The notes under the pieces were generated by a model. It saw only the letters and a program-made list of their open reading frames with translations, was not told the DNA's origin and searched no databases. Shown piece after piece: positions 40,801 through 47,991 of a stretch of 64,000 nt of DNA. Numbering within the stretch: the first letter of the stretch is position 1; each line of letters begins with the position of its first letter. The stretch is from positions 6,943,788 to 7,007,787 of the forward strand of contig OX246741.1 in assembly GCA_945910005.1 (NCBI GenBank), in the 5' to 3' direction. This DNA is from Isoperla grammatica. Its lineage: Eukaryota; Arthropoda; Insecta; Plecoptera; Perlodidae. The position numbers and the translations under genes are program-made.

Positions 40801-43800
40801 GTAATTTTAGTGCAAATCTGTGAGTTTTACAGCGTCCAACTGAAACAAGATTACTCAGTTTCTGGACACATTTTGTCTTTAGCACCGCTAATAAAAGGAA
40901 CCTCAATCAATAATTTGCATATTTTTCGTATTGCTTTTGCTTTTAATTACAACAATATACAATAATTATAAAGTAAAACATCTGTCTATTGAAATACTGT
41001 CTATTGATACTGCTATTGAAATGTAAACGGTCATTTTCCATGTTTCCTTTGCAAAAGGGGGGGGGGGGGGAGGTTGTCCCCCCTCCCCCCGTGTATACGC
41101 CACTGGCGATGCGTCTCAATCTCATTCATATATATACTTTAGAAGCGGACGATGACAGCGACAATCATTGACCAACGCAAAGTGGGATACGAACTCACAC
41201 TCACACTATTCTAGACCTACATTTTCATAGTCGTCCCTTACACCTAGGGGCGCCCGTTGTTACCAAGGTAACAGTTGTCTGCATGTTATTTCCCATATAG
41301 AAAACAAATCCATAGCAACAATGGGTGCCCCTAGGTGTCCGGCCCGACTATGGATTCCAACCTTACTACATGGACCCAGTGGATGAGAACCTGAGAAACG
41401 GGATGGTGTTCGGAGGAGCCTACAGGCACAGCTACAGTGTTGGTAAAGTCCCCCACTGAACTCTGGTTGGAATTCATAGCCGGCCCCAACACCTAGGGGC
41501 ACTAATTGTTTGCTATGGATTTGTTTTGTTTATGGGAAATAACATGACAACAACTGTTACCTTGGTAACAATGGGTGCCCCTAAGTGTAGGGGCTCCGAC
41601 TATGAATTTACTGAGTGGGTAGACTCTAAATGTGAATGTATTTATTTATTAAATTTACTTTTTTTATAATAATTGGTGTACCCAGTACATTGTTTTGAAG
41701 GGCATATAGGGCAGATCATCACCAAAGGTGATATAGGTCGAGAGATCGAAAGTCAACGGCCAGAACACGGCTCACAATCGATTATTTGCACGGGAGCGAC
41801 CGACGTGCGCACGCGAGCAACACAAATAGACAGTCGGACATTGAAAACTACGACCACGACATTAATATTTACACGATGTGTTTGGTTTGGGTCTATCTGC
41901 TCTGACTATTAGTGGATCACTTGGTTAATTGCGGCATGCAGACTATGCAGACTATGCAGGACTATGCAGAACTATGCAGACTATGAGGACTATGTAGACT
42001 ATCCAGGACTATGCAGGTATGCAGGCCTGCGCCCCGCAGGTCCTACGCGTATATGTGACACCCAGGGACGTGGGTTCGAAACCCGCATCAGGCATGGGTC
42101 TCAGTCCTTCATCTTTATCTAACGCCCCTCATAGCATGATTGCAATAATAGCTGAACGTAAAGCAAGTAGAATCATCATACGCTCTGATGCTTCTAGTTC
42201 TTTGCAGTGTCGGCTCGCTGTACTTATTTCCGTCCTTATTGTAGTCGACGGCTTCCGGCGTTTGATGACTTGTTTGTCGGTGACCTTGAGCCATGCATTA
42301 TTACCCAGTACTCGTGCGCTGACAAGTGACAACTGCAAGTGCAACACTGTATAGTCACTCGCCAGCTGATAGAATGCATCAATGCACAAGTGCGCTCGGC
42401 CTTCCGCTGGGGCGCGGTTCTAGGGCACGTGGGAACAACGGACCGGGATTCGAACCCCATAGGGACCGTTCTAAAGCCTCAACACAACAACAATAGGTAG
42501 GTATGTATGTATGTTTTATTATTTCCATAATATAATATTCAGGGGTCAGGGGTGTGTTGCCTCATGAGAGCAACAAAGAAAATTTGGATCGGGGGTTAGA
42601 TTTGTCTTTATAAATGTGTGCCATGCTTATGAAGACCATATAGATGTACGTCGACACAAAGTAATTGACCTCCACAAACCGAGATCGAGAGAAGAGGCGA
42701 CAAAAGAAGACCCTGCCCCTTTCCCCTGTCTCACATAAGATTCCTTCTCCCCCCCATCCATTGCTGGACTCCCCTTATGACAACTCTCGCGGAAGACGTC
42801 ATATGATATGACCTAAACTGTCGAGTACGTCGTTAAACATTCCAGTTTCAATCAGTTTTTGAATCAGTGGTTGGGGTAACCAAGGCTTTTACCAACATTG
42901 TCAATTTAAAATGTAGATGCAACCCAAACATATTAAAAATGTTTTTTTTTTAGTTCAAACTAATTTTGTAGGCCTATATGATAACAATTTTTAAAAAGCA
43001 CAACTCAGTAATTCATAAGCCTGCAAAAATAGTGTATGTGTTTTCCTGGTTGGCTATTGTTGCTTGAGATGAGTGAAGTCATCTGTCAAGCTCACAAAGA
43101 TATTAAATTATGCAACCTAAAAGAGGCCGTGGAAGTACCTAACCAGCCTTTGGTAAATTGATGGTCCATCCAGTGTTTAGACAACAATGATCTGTCTGTA
43201 CCGAATTCTTTCAAATCACTCTTGAAAGGTGTGTTTTTTTACCTGAACAAAACACTATTGCATCATAATACACACGTTGACCAATATAAATTATAGCTAT
43301 TTATTAGTTTGTATATAAATAGTATGATATTGCTGATTTGAACTTTTATACAATGTGGTTTACATACGAATTTAAAGTCGCTGGAATAAGAATTCTATCA
43401 ATTTGATAAGAGTAATTAGGAGACGTTTGATGATTGGTTACTAACAGTATCACAGCATTCTCAAGTTGGTAATAGCTCTGGTTGATCTAATCACTGATTG
43501 CAAAACTGATTGAAAAACCGGCCCTTAGGCGATTGTATAGATAGCCGGTTGTAAAGTTGCGCCCCCTATTCCGTAACCCGGGCGCAAGTTGCAACTGGTT
43601 GCATCTTGCGTACCTACTGGTATGAGGGCCCAAAAAATAATGAAATTCAACGGTTTAAAAAAAAACATACATATTTATAAATCGACAAAAACAGGTGAAT
43701 CCAGAAATAGACCACACGCCGACACCATACAATCGCCCGATTCAAAATGGCTTCTCAATGGTACGGTTAGACTCGGCAAGGTCTACTTGATCTCCGCCTA

Positions 43801-46540
43801 GCGGAGGCTCGTCGAACTCTCAAATTGGGAGTTCGACGAGCCTTCGCTAGGCGGAGATCAAGTTGACCTTGGTTCTCGGCTGCACAAATCTACCTGTCGT
43901 GCTGTGTCCGAAGAGTCTGTTGACGTCATTGTTCTCGTTGTCACCGCCGACTATCCTGTTGAAGGCGCGTTCCTTCCTGTGCGTCGTCGGCTCTATGATG
44001 ACCACCTCGGTCTCCGGGTCGCCGGACATGGCAGTCACCGCTTCGACCGACCGACAGACGCGACACTAGCGGACGGTATCGGCGTTACGATCGCGGGCGA
44101 CGACCTTAATCGCGATGTCGTGTTTATTTACTTTACTTTGTTTCACACATTAGAGAAGGCATACTTTTTTTAATGTCACTGTAATGCACTTTTCATGTAA
44201 GTAGAATCACTTGTATATTGGAAGGCTCTATAGGCAATTTAATCAATCTACAATGACCACGTCTGTTATACGATTTTACAGTTAGGAATTTACAAACTGT
44301 CAAATAAATTCACCAAACAACCCTGTAACAAGCTTGATTAGAATTATATGATTATACCATTTTTTAAATATGAATTCATTTATCTGATAAACGGTCAAAA
44401 AAATACGTTTAATGACGTAGAATACGCACCAAAAAGACTTAAAACACGAACTCTAGTAACAAGCTTGATTAGAATTATATGATTATATCATTTTTTAAAT
44501 ATGAATTCATTTATCTGATAAACGGTAAAAAAAAAAATACGTTTGATGACGTAGAATGCCACCAAAAAGACTTAAAACACGAACTCTAGTCTGGACTCGT
44601 CTGGCGTGTGACGTACACAACACGTTCTTGACCGACGACGCGTCCAACCGACGGTCCCGAAACTCTTCCCATGTTGTCAGTCAGTGCAGGGATCACGGGA
44701 TCCACCAATACAACCAACTCCTGTCTCGGCTACACACGACACGACAGTGGAATGTTCTCCTCGTTGCGTGCGCGTGTCGTCACGTGTCACGTGTCAGTGT
44801 CACGTGCGCTCCGTCGTCAGGGGGCGGCGGTGTAAAACATTTAGGGTTGGTTCGCGTTGTCAGGCGGCGTCATTGGTTGGACGTGCGTCAGGTCAGGGAG
44901 GGAGGGAAGGAAGGAAGAAGTGAGTGATTTAAATTGATATGTGCTCGATTCAATTCAACCCCCCCCCCCTCCCCCCCCCCACGGCGCGCGCACACGGTAC
45001 GGGTCAACGGTATCACGAGTGTACACGCACGCACCACGTGGTACAAGTTCAGTCCAATGAATGACCACGTGTGTGTGTCTCGTGTATGGATTGATTGATT
45101 TCCGATTTATGACTTGGACCTTTCTTTTCCAAGAGAGTCATAATTATTGATCTTATAAAAACAAATTGTTTGCTATTTTTGCTTCCGGCATACGCGTGCA
45201 TGCATGTGTGTGTGTGTATTTAGGGGGAAGGGAGGGGGTACGGCCATGGTCTGTAGTAGGAGGAGTACAGGTCCGATTCATGTGCCAGAGTGGATTCGAA
45301 TCCTAACGTATCCGAACGTAAATGCCAAATATCGTCTAAATTTAACCGTCCATAATCTTTGATTTAACCTTGGACACTGCAGAGGAGCTTTACCAAACTT
45401 TTCTTCTATTGTCCCGGTTCCTTGTCCACGCTCGCTCTTCCAGATAACCAGGTGAATAACTTGCTTCGAACTCGAAGAGGGTCCGTTTATAGTTCAGTTT
45501 ATGCTTTACTATCTATATTCTATTCTATCTACTTTATTCCTATCTCAAGTCAGATAAACAAGTCCTCGCACGTTCATCTACCGGCAAGCTCAGCTTTCAA
45601 AACAATCTCTCCAGTATAACGTTACTACGCTTCCCCCCCTCCGTTGGTCTTGGCCTAGAGTAGAGAGCCATGGCTCAAAGACAGTCAACTCAATCCTCTA
45701 GCGGAGGTTCGTTGGAGTTCGACTAGCCTCCAGGTCAGGGGATTTAGTGACCTTGACCTCTAGAATTATTTTTGAAGAGCAAATAGCAACTACTACTTTC
45801 GTCAACCACTATTTTCCAGAGGCGAAATCACACAATCACAAACAAAACAAATAATACCTACCTGAAAGTAGAAAGAAAAAACGGAATATTTTTCTTACAT
45901 TCTTTGGGGGGGGGGGGGGGACTGTCCTGGCGTACACAGATTGTATTGTAAACTGAGCCTTCCGATCACCGAGTGTATCAGCAGACACTTGTTGCGCACG
46001 TTCTGTCTGTGGTTCTGTGGTTTGTTCTCTAGTGCAAGTGCGTACAACAACTGTCCACAAGGTGTGGGTGCAGTGGCGTATCCAGGAATTGGAAAAGGGG
46101 AAAAGGGGGGGGGGGGGGTTCAACCCATATTATAGAGAGTGGAACCGAAACATAATTGGGGTTCCTGGGGGCTTGCCCCCCGAAACAATTCTCGTCAAGG
46201 TAATTTTAGTGCAAATCTGTGCGTTTTACAGCGACCTACTGAAACAAGATTACTCAGTTTCTGGCAACACATTTGGTCATTTTTTGGTCACACACACGGT
46301 AATTTTCCATGTTTCCTTTGCAAAAGGGGGGGTTTTGTCCCCCCCCCTCCCCCCCGTGTATACGCCACTGTGTGGGTGCATGGTTGCATTGCATGTGCCG
46401 TGTCCGGTACTGTACTTACGCCCTATTTCGGAGACCCGCCTTGCGTCCATGTTGTCGGCGCCTTTACCACCTCCACGGACGTCCTCCATGGCTATCGACG
46501 TCCACCCCCCCTGGCGGTCGCCGCGCGGACCCTCCGCCAT
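20334..46540 (-). CDS. stomatin-like (band 7/SPFH) protein gene, 7 coding exons per transcript
   Basis: Integral monotopic membrane scaffold of the stomatin family, which includes vertebrate STOM and nematode MEC-2 and UNC-1. Members line the inner face of the plasma membrane in cholesterol-rich domains and modulate ion channels. Using first exon 46420-46540, the exons 121+101+156+98+162+166+180 nt give 984 nt, 327 aa, one open frame with consistent phases and GT/AG sites. Residues 47-73 form the hydrophobic hairpin with the conserved TFP proline. About 75-245 is the SPFH domain, with [15 protein letters not shown], the GPG loop, VERVEIKDV and the AMAAEAEA coiled coil. The [16 protein letters not shown] block closes the core. 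The tail (RKAS, many Lys) is lineage-specific. Exon 4 exists in two versions and the first exon in up to four. The gene spans 26 kb and carries transposons in intron 1. The family assignment is very secure. Orthology to one particular stomatin paralogue is not established. Confidence 0.92.
21616..21781 (-). CDS. stomatin exon 6, coiled-coil region
   Basis: 166 nt from TTGCAG to GTCCGT. Encodes (I)[20 protein letters not shown], the helix [20 protein letters not shown] and ESPASLQ. This is the oligomerisation helix of stomatins. Ends in phase 0. Confidence 0.95.
22538..22699 (-). CDS. stomatin exon 5
   Basis: 162 nt from TTGCAG to GTGAGT. After completing a Ser codon it encodes [35 protein letters not shown] and the WGVKVERVE block, all strongly conserved in stomatins. 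Enters in phase 2 and leaves in phase 2. Confidence 0.95.
22791..23137. repeat. two-copy tandem duplication of about 185 bp in a stomatin intron
   Basis: CACAGCTTTGGTACTTCTGA occurs at about 22791 and again at about 22975. Each is followed by CCACTGGTGTGAATCTTGAT, TTATGGTTAGTTT and GAACACATTTGAATCCTTGC. The second copy is slightly shorter. No coding potential. Confidence 0.85.
23221..23357. mobile_element. small MITE with 25-bp inverted ends in a stomatin intron
   Basis: The ends are ACAACTTCGGTAATGCTTTC and its complement, about 137 bp apart with no open frame. No unambiguous target duplication could be fixed. Single ends of a related type (ACCTTACCGATGCGTTC-like after CCCGAAA) occur near 39530, 39888 and 54031. 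Confidence 0.75.
23656..23753 (-). CDS. stomatin exon 4, version B
   Basis: 98 nt from GTGACAG to GTATGT, same phases as version A. It encodes [19 protein letters not shown] plus [13 protein letters not shown]. This is the counterpart of the same SPFH segment, and its LTKDSVT is closer to the vertebrate stomatin consensus. The two versions keep the D-S-V-T and V-D-A-V-V-x-Y-R-V anchors and differ mainly in the second half. Confidence 0.93.
23926..25537. other. stomatin intron between the alternative exons, no other feature
   Basis: The rest of the intron between versions A and B of exon 4 is A+T-rich. I looked for a third copy of the exon by its D-S-V-T and V-D-A-V-V signature and saw none. 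Confidence 0.6.
25538..25635 (-). CDS. stomatin exon 4, version A
   Basis: 98 nt from TTTCAG to GTACAC, entering in phase 0 and leaving in phase 2. It encodes [19 protein letters not shown] plus [13 protein letters not shown], the SPFH strand segment that follows PPQE. A homologous exon of exactly the same length and phase lies at 23656-23753. Because 98 is not divisible by three, using both would shift the frame, so one or the other must be chosen. Confidence 0.93.
27129..27463. mobile_element. hAT-like MITE next to a TTAA MITE
   Basis: Begins CTAGAGATGGACCGATAC and ends with the near complement ATCGGTCCAGCTCTAG. The interior is rich in CCGATACCGATAC-like motifs on both sides. Length about 335 bp with no open frame. 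The target duplication is unclear because the right edge abuts the TTAA element at 27464. A related fragment (GGGGCCGATTATCGG) occurs near 52597. Confidence 0.8.
27464..27843. mobile_element. TTAA-flanked MITE, copy 2 (380 bp), long fold-back
   Basis: Both ends carry TTAAGAGCGAAGGATACC in inverted orientation. The two halves are almost fully complementary around a centre near 27650 (CACAGTCATACTGATTATAA on the right arm, its complement on the left). The element ends 48 bases from the donor side of exon 3 (27892), in the intron. Confidence 0.88.
27892..28047 (-). CDS. stomatin exon 3, start of SPFH domain
   Basis: 156 nt, 52 whole codons, flanked by CGCCAG and GTAGGC. It contains the family signature [16 protein letters not shown], the [13 protein letters not shown] segment and SFDVPPQE. 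Close to vertebrate stomatin throughout. Confidence 0.95.
28986..29086 (-). CDS. stomatin exon 2, membrane hairpin
   Basis: 101 nt between TTTCAG and GTGAGA. It encodes [17 protein letters not shown] followed by [12 protein letters not shown], the hydrophobic intramembrane hairpin with the Pro that bends it in all stomatins, and ends MSFK just before the SPFH domain. It enters in phase 1 and leaves in phase 0. The internal ATG (MGLIEF) could serve as a start if no upstream exon is used. Confidence 0.88.
29556..30654. mobile_element. hAT-type non-autonomous element (1,099 bp) with 8-bp duplication
   Basis: Starts CAGTGGCGTGCCGTG and ends CGGCACGCCACTG, flanked by the perfect duplication GGTCACCA at 29548-29555 and 30655-30662. 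The interior has a C run at 29633-29650, GC-rich patches and no transposase frame. It shares its outermost bases (CAGTGGCGT) with the smaller elements at 40678 and 46071, suggesting that one transposase mobilised all three. Confidence 0.92.
30735..30792 (-). CDS. candidate alternative first exon of stomatin, version 1d
   Basis: ATG at 30792 opens 19 codons ([14 protein letters not shown]...) and meets the donor TTCA/GTAAGTTG in phase 1. Joined to the common exon it reads ...FEFTEPEP. It sits in a short GC-rich island between a hAT element (29556-30654) and the Gypsy element. This is the shortest and least certain of the four candidates. Confidence 0.35.
30931..30950. repeat. homopolymer C20
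   Basis: Twenty consecutive C between the hAT element and the Gypsy element. The exact length is likely uncertain. Confidence 0.9.
31481..31621 (-). repeat. 3' LTR of the Gypsy element
   Basis: 141 bp, identical to the 5' LTR. The pol reading frame runs through most of it and stops at 31501. Confidence 0.95.
31501..34920 (-). CDS. pol polyprotein of the Gypsy element (protease, RT, RNase H, integrase)
   Basis: Open for 1,139 codons. The aspartic protease DTGSDL is at residues 26-31. Reverse transcriptase has the YIDD catalytic box near 328. RNase H has TDASD near 480 and [10 protein letters not shown] further on. Integrase has an H-x3-H/CxxC zinc finger ending near 706 and catalytic D, D and E near 736, 791 and 830 ([19 protein letters not shown]). 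The order PR-RT-RH-IN is that of Ty3/Gypsy. A run of about 30 Asn (residues about 1018-1045) comes from an AAC microsatellite, and the last about 40 residues are encoded by the 3' LTR. No stop or frameshift is visible, so the enzymes are probably intact. Confidence 0.95.
31622..31633 (-). other. polypurine tract of the Gypsy element
   Basis: On the element strand GGGGGGAGGTAC directly precedes the 3' LTR, the expected position of the plus-strand primer for reverse transcription. Confidence 0.75.
31784..31867. repeat. (GTT)n microsatellite inside pol
   Basis: About 28 GTT units on the plus strand, read as Asn codons in pol. Such a tract is expected to vary in length between copies of the element. 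Confidence 0.95.
34920..35162 (-). CDS. truncated gag of the Gypsy element (80 aa)
   Basis: The product keeps a short N-terminal helix ([18 protein letters not shown]), a basic stretch and the CWYH...C...C zinc motif (Cys, His, Cys, Cys with spacing C-x2-H-x9-C-x3-C), the CHCC knuckle of the CsRn1 clade. Gag proteins of this clade are usually several hundred residues, so the capsid region is missing. The stop codon shares its last A with the pol ATG (TAATG), as in termination-reinitiation coupling. The leader from primer site to ATG is only 45 bases. The retained ends in frame suggest an internal deletion rather than a wrong start. Confidence 0.75.
   Translation of the reverse strand: MEAQLQELTQRLKSLTAIVAALSDDQFQGRRQRSRSHNRAPAPAGTTTDRGLCWYHATFGNHARHCVPPCKYQENIRGSQ
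35208..35225 (-). other. primer-binding site, tRNA-Trp type
   Basis: On the element strand, three bases after the LTR comes TGGTGACCCCGACGTGAT. Its complement ends ...CACGTCGGGGTCACCA, which matches the 3' end of animal tRNA-Trp plus CCA. CsRn1-clade elements are known for tRNA-Trp priming. The tRNA match is from memory of the family, not from a search. Confidence 0.8.
35229..35369 (-). repeat. 5' LTR of the Gypsy element
   Basis: 141 bp, identical at every base to the copy at 31481-31621. On the element strand it starts TGTGGCGG and ends AATACCA. Unusually short for a Ty3/Gypsy LTR. Confidence 0.95.
35376..37169. other. stomatin intron 1, no feature recognised
   Basis: Between the Gypsy element and the 50-bp minisatellite. 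It contains a G run at about 36081-36096 and an imperfect inverted repeat around 36117-36260 (ATTGGGTTTATTAGTGTAG with a near complement CTACACTAATAAACTCAA), probably a small fold-back element. No exon was identified. Confidence 0.45.
37170..37578. repeat. 50-bp minisatellite, about 8 copies
   Basis: The unit contains GATATCGACAGTCGCCTGTC, then GACGGGCGGACGATATT and CTCGCTATCGAT. Starts of CGAcAGTCGCC occur at 37211, 37261, 37311, 37361 and 37411 (exactly 50 bp apart), then 37466 and 37516 after a 5-bp insertion. A minus open frame across it is an artefact, since 50 is not a multiple of three. Confidence 0.92.
37579..40209. other. stomatin intron 1, no feature recognised
   Basis: Contains a G run at about 38289-38311, a poly-A run near 38857, and isolated MITE-type ends (CCCGAAACAACCTTACAGATGC near 39530 and a related one near 39888). 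A GC-rich island begins at about 40070 and contains candidate first exon 1c. Confidence 0.45.
40216..40291 (-). CDS. candidate alternative first exon of stomatin, version 1c
   Basis: ATG at 40291 opens 25 codons ([16 protein letters not shown]...) and reaches a consensus donor (CTGG/GTGAGTGTG) in phase 1. It therefore joins the common exon at 28986-29086 as ...TIELAEPEP. The surrounding 400 bp are GC-rich, unlike the flanks. The short length means chance matches are possible. The evidence is the start, phase, donor and position together. Confidence 0.42.
40678..41105. mobile_element. hAT-type MITE (428 bp) with 8-bp duplication
   Basis: Begins CAGTGGCGTATCCAGGAATT and ends TATACGCCACTG, flanked by the perfect duplication GCGATGCG (40670-40677, 41106-41113). 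G-rich homopolymers near both ends make the element partly palindromic (G run near 40705, CCCCCC near 41080). Its left 180 bp match the copy at 46071. Confidence 0.93.
41224..41606. mobile_element. nested palindromic MITE
   Basis: Outer inverted ends share TTCATAGTCG, then ACACCTAGGGGC. Inside, 41243-41332 is repeated in inverted orientation at about 41493-41582 (TTACCAAGGTAACAGTTGT, TTATTTCCCAT, CAAATCCATAGCAA and their complements). Each arm is itself capped by AGGGGC...GCCCCT. The right flank is a fragment of the SINE 3' region (ACTGAGTGGGTAGACTC at 41610), so the MITE lies next to or inside an older SINE. Confidence 0.8.
41935..42018. repeat. degenerate 10-bp repeat (ACTATGCAGG)n
   Basis: About eight imperfect units of ACTATGCAG(G/A) in tandem directly upstream of a SINE. 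No coding potential. Confidence 0.8.
42040..42185 (+). mobile_element. tRNA-derived SINE copy
   Basis: B-box GGTTCGAAACC at 42073-42083 inside GTGGGTTCGAAACCCGC, a tRNA-like T-arm. The body shares CTAACGCCCCTCATAGC, ATGATTGCAATAATAG and ACGTAAAGCAA...AGAATCATCAT with the 57.8-kb copy. A second tRNA-like T-arm (GGGATTCGAACCCC) occurs nearby at about 42448-42461. Confidence 0.7.
43778..43870. repeat. near-perfect 44-bp hairpin with 5-bp loop
   Basis: The left arm 43778-43821 and right arm 43827-43870 are complementary apart from about three positions, around the loop AAATT. On the minus strand it begins 24 bases downstream of the donor of candidate exon 1b (43894). A diverged related sequence (CTCTAGCGGAGGTTCG) lies at about 45697-45770, so it may be a small fold-back element rather than an RNA gene. 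Confidence 0.85.
43894..44029 (-). CDS. candidate alternative first exon of stomatin, version 1b
   Basis: ATG at 44029 with an in-frame TAG 42 bases upstream opens 45 codons ([14 protein letters not shown]...). The composition is acidic and charged, as in cytoplasmic heads. It ends in phase 1 at ACAG/GTAGAT, a weaker but usable donor. Spliced to 28986-29086 it reads ...HSTTAEPEPMG in frame. The exon lies in a GC-rich island of intron 1 and in gene orientation. A long hairpin starts 24 bases past the donor. It could instead belong to an unrelated minus-strand gene. Confidence 0.5.
44326..44587. repeat. tandem duplication, two copies of about 130 bp
   Basis: GTAACAAGCTTGATTAGAAT starts at about 44326 and again at about 44457. 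Both continue through TATGAATTCATTTATCTGAT, ACGTAGAAT and ACTTAAAACACGAACTCTAG. The copies differ at a few positions only, so the duplication is recent. Confidence 0.9.
44588..46062. other. stomatin intron 1, right part
   Basis: A GC-rich segment (44590-44930) without a convincing exon, C runs at 44959-44980, a B-box-like tRNA motif (GATTCGAATCC near 45293), the diverged fold-back near 45697-45770 and a G run at about 45907-45920. No splice-compatible first exon was found here. Confidence 0.4.
46071..46370. mobile_element. hAT-type MITE (300 bp) with 8-bp duplication, 49 bp from stomatin exon 1a
   Basis: Begins CAGTGGCGTATCCAGGAATT and ends TATACGCCACTG, flanked by the perfect duplication TGTGGGTG (46063-46070, 46371-46378). 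It is an internally deleted relative of 40678-41105. It lies just downstream of the donor of exon 1a (46420). Confidence 0.93.
46420..46540 (-). CDS. stomatin first coding exon, version 1a
   Basis: On the minus strand an ATG at 46540 is directly preceded by an in-frame TGA, so it is a true start rather than a continuation. It opens 40 codons ([10 protein letters not shown]...) and ends with one extra base at a consensus donor (GTAAGTACAG). That C plus the two leading bases of exon 28986-29086 makes CCC (Pro), giving ...[14 protein letters not shown]. The soluble, charged N-terminus fits the cytoplasmic head of stomatins. A possible acceptor (TCTCTAG) at 46563 allows an upstream untranslated exon. 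The joining across 17 kb is inference from phase and orientation. Confidence 0.65.
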
Positions 46541-46843
46541 TCAACGCCGACCCTGGACACCCCTAGAGACAAACAAGACATAAGAATAACACACACGTAA
46601 CAAATTTGTGCGAATCAAGGCGAAAAATGTACCAAAACATCAGACTTTGGTATACTCCTAGAAAGCGATAAGATATTTGACTACAATTCACTGTTCCGAA
46701 TTGGCATTAAAATAATTACTGATGCAGGGACAGCCGGACAGGGACTGTCCAAGAAATATGTAAAACTGTTTATAGTTCAATTTTCAAAAATTCTACATGT
46801 ACAGCTAATTATCGTTTATCAAAATACTTTATAAAGGTAGTTA

Positions 46844-47226
46844 TGCAGAAGGTCCCGGGTTCAAATCCCGCTTCAGGCACAAGTTTTTTAACTTCTAATG
46901 TGGATTCAATTCCATTACTTCTTGGCTTAGGAATAAGTAAACGGTGATTTTGGAGCCGTCCTAGCAACGAGGCACTCAATAAATTCAAAGTTGTTCTGAA
47001 TCAGCCTTGTTGATTCTGGCATTTGTCCGCAGGTGTTCGAACTGTCCAATCACTGATTCATGTTTCGTATTTGAAATATCGATATTTGATTGGTTATCGC
47101 TCACTCGTCGATTGTGTTCGAAGCCTACAGGGTTGGTTTAGTCACTTTAATTAAATTAAAGTCCCCCACTGCAAATCAGTTTAGTTACTGAGTGGGTAGA
47201 CTCTAAATGTGAATTTATTTATTTAT
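46844..47226 (+). mobile_element. tRNA-derived SINE, longest copy
   Basis: B-box GGTTCAAATCC at 46858-46868 within CGGGTTCAAATCCCG, followed by the core AACGGTGATTTTGGAGCCGT, the block TTTGTCCGCAGGTGTTCG, GATTGGTTATCGCTCACTCG and the ACTGAGTGGGTAGACTC end with a (TTTA) tail. Partial copies lie at 7090, 8727-9035, 9485 and 41610. The A-box is not evident, so the 5' edge may be lost. Confidence 0.75.
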
Positions 47227-47699
47227 TTAACCTTTCATTTGGGTGCCTAATTATCCCAATTACTGCTTTATACGACTCGAATTGAATATTTTCTCATCCG
47301 AAATCGATCGATTCAAAATATAATTTATCCGCTAATAGTTTCGGTGTTACATTCTTCAATTATTGCGAAACTCGCGGGACGACTCAATAATAATTACTAA
47401 TTACCGCGGTATACATATACATAGATATCGGCATTTATTATACGTTAGACGAGTAGCCCTAGATGAAGAGCATTGCACACACGTACAACAGTTGCGAAAA
47501 TTACGAAATTGTGTTTATTAGTATGCGTCTAAAAATAGAGTTCTGACCGACAGTACCGAAGGAATCACAGATGACTCACCATAAATAAACTGTGTTGTTT
47601 TTTTAATTAAACAAACATTCAACTATGTATGTAGGCTATTTAAAGATCAATACCAAGTATTCGCATGTGTGTACATTGTTATCTATGTGACGAGACGAT

Positions 47700-47991
47700 A
47701 AAAGTGCATCGCTTCGCTGCTACGGTGGACCGTACAGTGTCCTGCGCGCTAGCGGTGCGCAGTAGCCGGCCGAGCAACTAGCAGGCAGCAGCGAGACAGG
47801 GGAAGTCCCTACTCCCTTTCTCTCACAACACATACTCGCAGCATTTCAGCACACGCTGTTGTTGACTGTGCGAAGCGGTCCACTGTTTGCACCTCTCTCT
47901 GTCTGTCTGTACCCAAAGGGTGTTCAGTGAACCTGTCAACTAGGGGTGCCACCACACACATACGATACGAGTGTCCATTAGGTGAGTAATT
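47700..47991 (+). promoter_or_regulatory. candidate untranslated first exon and promoter
   Basis: A GC-richer stretch ends at a consensus donor, CCATTAG/GTGAGTAATT (donor after 47991). There is no long open frame, as expected for a 5' untranslated exon on the plus strand. It lies about 1.2 kb from the stomatin exon 1a start on the opposite strand, so the two could share a divergent promoter. The gene it would belong to (perhaps the PARP-like gene at 52.2 kb) is not established. Confidence 0.3.

Noticed and set aside
44556..44927. A 123-codon plus-strand gene beginning MPPKRLK
   Set aside because: The frame begins within a recent tandem duplication and has no recognisable domain or splice support.
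46858..46868. tRNA gene suggested by a perfect B-box
   Set aside because: No A-box, acceptor stem or anticodon arm fits. The flanks match a dispersed repeat, so it is a SINE head.
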